A stretch of DNA of 10,039 nt from Planctomycetota bacterium (lineage in GTDB: Bacteria; Planctomycetota; PLA2; JAEUHO01): the NCBI GenBank assembly GCA_029213105.1, contig JARGNS010000092.1, forward strand, positions 1 through 10,039. The letters run 5' to 3'. Of the stretch, positions 6,507 through 10,039 are shown piece by piece. Within the stretch, counting starts at the first letter, position 1; each line of letters begins with the position of its first letter. Position numbers and translations under genes: made by a program. A model generated the notes under the pieces. That model did no database searches and was not told the DNA's origin. It worked only from the letters and a program-made list of their open reading frames with translations.

Positions 6507-8064
6507 CGTGCGGATCGTCCCGGGCGGCGCGGCGGGCCAGGTCGAGGGCCTTCTGCTGGTGGTCGCGGGCGATCTCGTGCTCGTCCGCGAGGGAGGCGAA
6601 CTCGCCGAGGGTGGAGTGCACGTGCCAGAGCGCGACGAGCGACGCGGCGTCCACGCCCTCGGCCGCGCGCCCTTCCGTGAGGGCCGTCAGCGCGCGCACA
6701 TGCCGTCGTGCCTCGTCCGCGCGGGCGAGATCCACGTGGATGCGCGCCAGATCGAGGTGCGCGGTCAGCAGCATGGCCTCTCGCGCCCGCGCCTGAGCCG
6801 GCCGCCAGGGGAAGGCCTCGATGCGCTTCTGCGCGCGCACGTAGGCGGCCAGGGAGGCCTCCCGGTGTTCCGCCTGCCACTCGATGTGCCCCAGGGTGCG
6901 CTCGTACGCGATGCGTTGCCTGAGGATCGCCGGATCATCCGGCGTGGTGGCTTCCGCGCGGGCCAGGGTGGCATCGGCAGCCTGCAGGGCCGCGCGTGCC
7001 TGGTCGTGCTTCCCGACGACATGCCGTTGATCGGCGAGCGTGATCTGGGCTGCGGCCAGCGACTCGCGAAAGCGCGGCTCGGTCGGCTGGGCCGCGTGCG
7101 CGCGCTGGAGGTGGGCTACCGCGCGTTCGAACCGCTCCACACTCGCCGAGAGTTCGCCGAGGTTCGCCCCGCCGGCACCGCCGCGGATGTTGGCCACGGC
7201 CAACTCGGCGGAACCCAGGGCGTGGGAGACCTCGGGATCGTCCGAGGCGCCCTCGATCGCGGACAGCCGTCCGGCGAGTTCCTCGAGCTCCGTGGCCATG
7301 AGGTTGCGGGCGCGGCTTGTCCCCACGATCCTGCCGAGCTGATGATCGAGGTGGTCCGCGACCACCGGCACGAAGCGTGCACTCTCGTGCAGGAGGGCGC
7401 GTGCGCGCGCCTCCTCGCGCTCGGAGCGCTGGCGCGCCTGCGACTCGCCCGTGGCGAACACGCTGATGGCAATGAGCGCGCCGACGAGTGTCACCAGGAC
7501 GCCGAGGGCCGCCGCTGCAGCCCCCCGGTGGCGTCGGGCATACATGCGCAGCTGGTAGCGCACGCTCGGCGGGCGGGCGAGGATCGGCTGGCGCGCGACG
7601 AAGCGGTCGATGTCATCGGCCAGGGCCGCGGCACTGGCGTAACGCTGCGCTGGGTCTTTCGCGAGCGCCTTGCCCAGGATCAACTCCACGTCGCCCGCGA
7701 GGTCGCCGCGCAGCTTCGAGGCGGAGGCCGGTGCCTTCGTCTGGATCATGCGGATGATGTCGAGGATGCCCAGGCCTTCGAACTCGAAGGGTAGTTGCCC
7801 CGTCAGCGTCTCGTAGAGCACGACCCCCAGGGCGTAGACGTCGGTGCGTGTATCCACGTCGTTGCGCTCGCCCGTGAACTGCTCCGGGCTCATGTAGGGC
7901 ACCGTGCCTACGACCTCGCCCGTCGTGGTCTTCGGTGTGTGCGCGGTCTCGTCCTGCCGTGCGACGCGCGCGATGCCGAAGTCGATGATCTTCGGGTTCC
8001 CATCGCCGTCGATCAGGATGTTCTCCGGCTTCAGGTCGCGATGGATGACGCCCTTGGCGTGCCC

Positions 8065-8092
8065 GGCCTGGACGCCCCGGCCTGGACGCCCC
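8065..8092. repeat. Perfect 14-bp tandem duplication inside the kinase gene
   Basis: Two adjacent identical copies (8065-8078 and 8079-8092; minus strand GGGGCGTCCAGGCC). Fourteen is not a multiple of three, so the second copy shifts the frame. With one copy the protein reads VCRGVQAGHAKGVIHRDLKPEN, which fits the kinase family without a gap. Confidence 0.92.
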
Positions 8093-8546
8093 GGCATACG
8101 CGCGAGGCCAACTTCAGCGTCGCCTCCAGCGTGAGCTTCTCATGGCGTGTGTAGTCGGCGAGCGTGCGGGCTCCCGGGACGAACTCCATCAAGAAGTAGG
8201 GAAACTCGCGTCCGTCGCGGTGCGTGCCGGCGCGGTAGACCTGGGCGATGGCTGGATGACGAAGCGAGGCCAGTACGCGAGCCTCGTGCTCGAAGCGGAT
8301 GCGCGCCTCCTCCGTGGCGACGGCATCGCGCAGGAGCTTCGCCGCGACCTGGCGCCCCGGCGGCTCCTGCCACCCTTCGTAGACGAGGCCCATGCCCCCC
8401 TCGCCGATGCGGCCGACCAGCCGGGTGTCGCCGATCTGCATGCCCACGAGGCTGTCCTCGCTGCGGACGTCGCCCGTCGCGCCTGCCGCCGGGCGCTTGA
8501 CTTCGGTCGGTTTGCGCGGCGGGGGAGCGTCGTCCTGCATGGGCAC

Positions 8547-8552
8547 AGGGTA
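8547..8552 (-). promoter_or_regulatory. -10-like hexamer TACCCT, leaderless start of the kinase
   Basis: TACCCT on the minus strand ends 6 nt before ATG 8540 (the gap is GTGCCC, containing an in-frame GTG). It lies in the 122-bp divergent region with the toroid-protein gene. Confidence 0.45.
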
Positions 8553-8650
8553 CGGAGTCGGTAGGTCTCTCCACCAGTTCGGGTGCGTGCGGTCAGGCAG
8601 GACGGGCAGGCGTCGGCCCAGGGGCCCAGGGCGCTTCGCCCCATCGCGGG

Positions 8651-8656
8651 TAGAAC
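8651..8656 (+). promoter_or_regulatory. -10-like hexamer TAGAAC, leaderless start
   Basis: TAGAAC ends 6 nt before ATG 8663. There is no Shine-Dalgarno in the CGGGCC gap, which fits a leaderless transcript. Confidence 0.45.
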
Positions 8657-8662
8657 CGGGCC

Positions 8663-9757
8663 ATGCCGCATGCCGTCCGCCTCCTGCTCGTCCTCGCCCT
8701 CCTCGCGCTGGCGGGGCCGTCGGCAGGGGCCAAGGAGGCCGAGCTCGGGGACAAGGCCCTGGCGCGTCGCATCGAGCAGGCCCTCGCGAAGGGCCGCGCT
8801 GCGCTGACGCGGGCCCAGGGCCGCGACGGCGCGTGGGCGTACGACGGCACGGCCGGCAGGCCGCTGCTGCCCGGTGCGAAGCGGCGCGCCCTGCCCCACG
8901 GCAGCGCGGGCCTCACGGGCCTGGCGATGTACGCGCTGGCCGCCGCCGGCGGGGCGCCCGAGGCCCTCAAGCGTGGTGCGGCGTGGGCGCAGGAACACGC
9001 GGCCCTCTTCGGCGAGGCCTCTCCCTGGGCGACCTACGCGACGGCCTTCCTCGTGCTCGCCCAGTCGACGCGCACGGTGGGGGGCGCGGAGGCGGAGCGC
9101 AACGCGGCGGACGTGGCGCGGCTGGTTGCCAGTCAACTGCCAAGCGGGATGTGGAGCTACGGCCCGAAGGCCCAGGGCCTCGAGGCGCAAGGGGATCACT
9201 CGAACACCCAGGTCGCGGTGTTCGCACTCTGGACCGCGGTGCACGAGACGGACGCGAAGGTGCCCAAGGAGGTGTGGCGGCGCGCGCGCGATCACTTCGC
9301 CCAGACGCAACTGGCCGACGGCTCGTGGGGGTACCGCCCCGCGGCGGGCAAGCGTGCCACCGGCAGGGCCACGAAGGGCACCTGGGTCATGACCGCCGCC
9401 GGGCTGACCTCGTACTTCTACGCGGCAGCGGCCCTCCGGGGCGGCGTGAAGGCACTGCCTCGCCTGCGCAAGGACAAGGTCGTGGTGAAGGCGCGTGCGG
9501 CGCTCGCTGCGCTCGGGCGTCCCGACGTCGCGGATCCCTACCAGCTGTGGCTGGCCGAGCGCGTCGGCACCGCCCTCGCGCTGCCCCTGGCCGACTGGTA
9601 CGTCGACGTCGCGCGGCAACTCGTGAAGAGCCAGGCCCGGGGCGGCACCTGGCCTGCGAAGGAGCCGGGGGGCTACGGGGATCGCCGTGCTGCCTACGGC
9701 ACGGCCCTACGGCTGCTGTTTCTCACACGTGCGACACGTGCCGTCGTCACGCGCTAG
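8663..9757 (+). CDS. Secreted alpha/alpha-toroid (terpene-cyclase/prenyltransferase-fold) repeat protein
   Basis: A 364-residue protein with a signal peptide of about 22 residues (LLLVLALLALAGPSAGA), so exported. The mature part repeats a helix pair plus a Gly-Trp motif: QGRDGAWAYDG, LPSGMWSYG, LADGSWGYRP and QARGGTWPAKEPGGYGDRRAAYGTALRLLFL. These are the QxxDGxWGY-type repeats of the squalene-hopene cyclase / prenyltransferase-like toroid, widespread in secreted planctomycete proteins. The DxDD acid motif of a cyclase is not seen, so a binding or scaffold role is likelier than terpene cyclisation. It is divergent from the kinase gene and is followed after 23 bp by another exported protein gene, probably in the same operon. 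Confidence 0.8.
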   Translation: MPHAVRLLLVLALLALAGPSAGAKEAELGDKALARRIEQALAKGRAALTRAQGRDGAWAYDGTAGRPLLPGAKRRALPHGSAGLTGLAMYALAAAGGAPEALKRGAAWAQEHAALFGEASPWATYATAFLVLAQSTRTVGGAEAERNAADVARLVASQLPSGMWSYGPKAQGLEAQGDHSNTQVAVFALWTAVHETDAKVPKEVWRRARDHFAQTQLADGSWGYRPAAGKRATGRATKGTWVMTAAGLTSYFYAAAALRGGVKALPRLRKDKVVVKARAALAALGRPDVADPYQLWLAERVGTALALPLADWYVDVARQLVKSQARGGTWPAKEPGGYGDRRAAYGTALRLLFLTRATRAVVTR

Positions 9758-9780
9758 ACTCGCGTCCGAGGAGCTCCACG

Positions 9781-10039
9781 ATGCGCGCCGCCCTGCCCTG
9801 GATCCTGCTGTCGGCGCTCGTGGTGGCCTGGGGTGTCAGCACCCGCGGCCAGGCGCCGAGCGAGCCGACGCCCCCCCCGGGGACGGTCGCCCTCTACAGC
9901 GAAGAGGACATCGCGCGCATGCAGCGCCAGATCGCCGAACTCGAGGACGCGCTGGCCCGCCGCGACGCGGCCGCACCCGCGCCGCGGCCTGACCTCGCCG
10001 GGGCGGCGCCCGACCCTGCGCTGCAGGGGCGTGGCCCGG
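9781..10039 (+). CDS. Exported or membrane-anchored coiled-coil protein, 5' part only
   Basis: The frame is open from ATG 9781 to the window end (86 complete codons). Residues about 5-23 (LPWILLSALVVAWGVSTRG) form a signal peptide or anchor; a Pro-rich stretch follows, then YSEEDIARMQRQIAELEDALARR, a short coiled coil, and an Ala/Pro-rich linker. GAGGAG at 9768-9773 is a good Shine-Dalgarno 7 nt before the ATG, and the gene follows the toroid protein by 23 bp. The family cannot be named from this part. Confidence 0.7.
   Translation, partial: MRAALPWILLSALVVAWGVSTRGQAPSEPTPPPGTVALYSEEDIARMQRQIAELEDALARRDAAAPAPRPDLAGAAPDPALQGRGP

Larger units (their letters stand above)
5961..8540 (-). pseudogene. 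Hanks-type Ser/Thr protein kinase with TM segment and TPR-like C-terminal half, frameshifted twice
   Basis: A PknB-type kinase broken by two frame changes; removing 14 nt (tandem repeat 8065-8092) and 1 nt (near 6495) leaves one frame of 854 residues. Kinase features in that frame: glycine loop GEGGMG (46-51), catalytic Lys K68 in VAAKLL, helix-C Glu near E86, HRDLKPEN (162-169, base D164), DFG (182-184), MSPEQ in the activation segment and a TDVYALGVVLYE helix. A single transmembrane helix lies at about 334-357. The following ~490 residues are Ala/Arg/Leu-rich, helical and TPR-like, probably periplasmic. Such kinases transfer phosphate from ATP to Ser/Thr; the domain order is common in Planctomycetota. 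As written, translation from ATG 8540 ends at 8031 after 169 residues and makes only the N-lobe. The ATG at 8540 is preferred over GTG 8546 because TACCCT ends 6 nt upstream. Either the gene is decaying or phase-variable, or the sequence has errors; all catalytic residues are intact. Confidence 0.85.

Noticed and set aside
9755..9760. TAGACT as a sixth leaderless promoter, for the gene at 9781
   Set aside because: It contains the stop codon of the preceding gene, lies 20 nt before the ATG, and that gene has a clear Shine-Dalgarno.

Overview
The window is high-GC (about two-thirds G+C or more by eye), densely coded DNA from a Gram-negative bacterium. A kinase with a TPR-type C-terminal half, a secreted terpene-cyclase-fold protein, several lipoproteins and TlpA-type thioredoxin/TPR proteins point to a Planctomycetota-like organism. 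Myxococcota are not excluded. No rRNA, tRNA, CRISPR array or insertion sequence was seen.

Layout: (1) 39-1448, minus: an exported thioredoxin/TPR protein whose catalytic motif is W-UGA-A-G-C, i.e. a WUxxC selenoprotein. (2) 1519-2079, plus: a RimJ/RimL-type GNAT acetyltransferase, divergent from (1). (3) 2170-2928, minus: a second exported protein interrupted by an in-frame UGA, giving a Cys-Sec pair next to the signal-peptide cleavage site; a terminator lies between (2) and (3). (4) 2929-3229: intergenic control region. (5) 3230-4126, plus: membrane-anchored TPR-like protein. (6) 4123-8540, minus: a possible transcription unit of a Hanks-type Ser/Thr kinase followed by two lipoproteins; the kinase frame is broken twice. 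(7) 8663 to the window end, plus: a secreted toroid-fold protein and the start of an exported coiled-coil protein.

The main result is the pair of hidden selenoprotein genes. In each, the reading frame runs through one UGA. In each, a hairpin with a GGUC apical loop begins its loop exactly 23 nt after the UGA, as expected of a bacterial SECIS element. Routine gene calling would cut both into a short signal-peptide ORF and an N-terminally truncated ORF.

A second pattern concerns transcription. Five genes have a -10-like hexamer (TATCCT, TAGACT, TACCCT, TACAAC, TAGAAC) ending exactly 6 nt before their ATG, which suggests leaderless mRNAs. The remaining genes have Shine-Dalgarno sequences instead. 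The kinase carries a 14-bp perfect tandem duplication just before the catalytic loop and a second frame change near 6495. Removing 14 + 1 nt restores one 854-residue frame, so it is either a decaying gene or affected by sequence errors.
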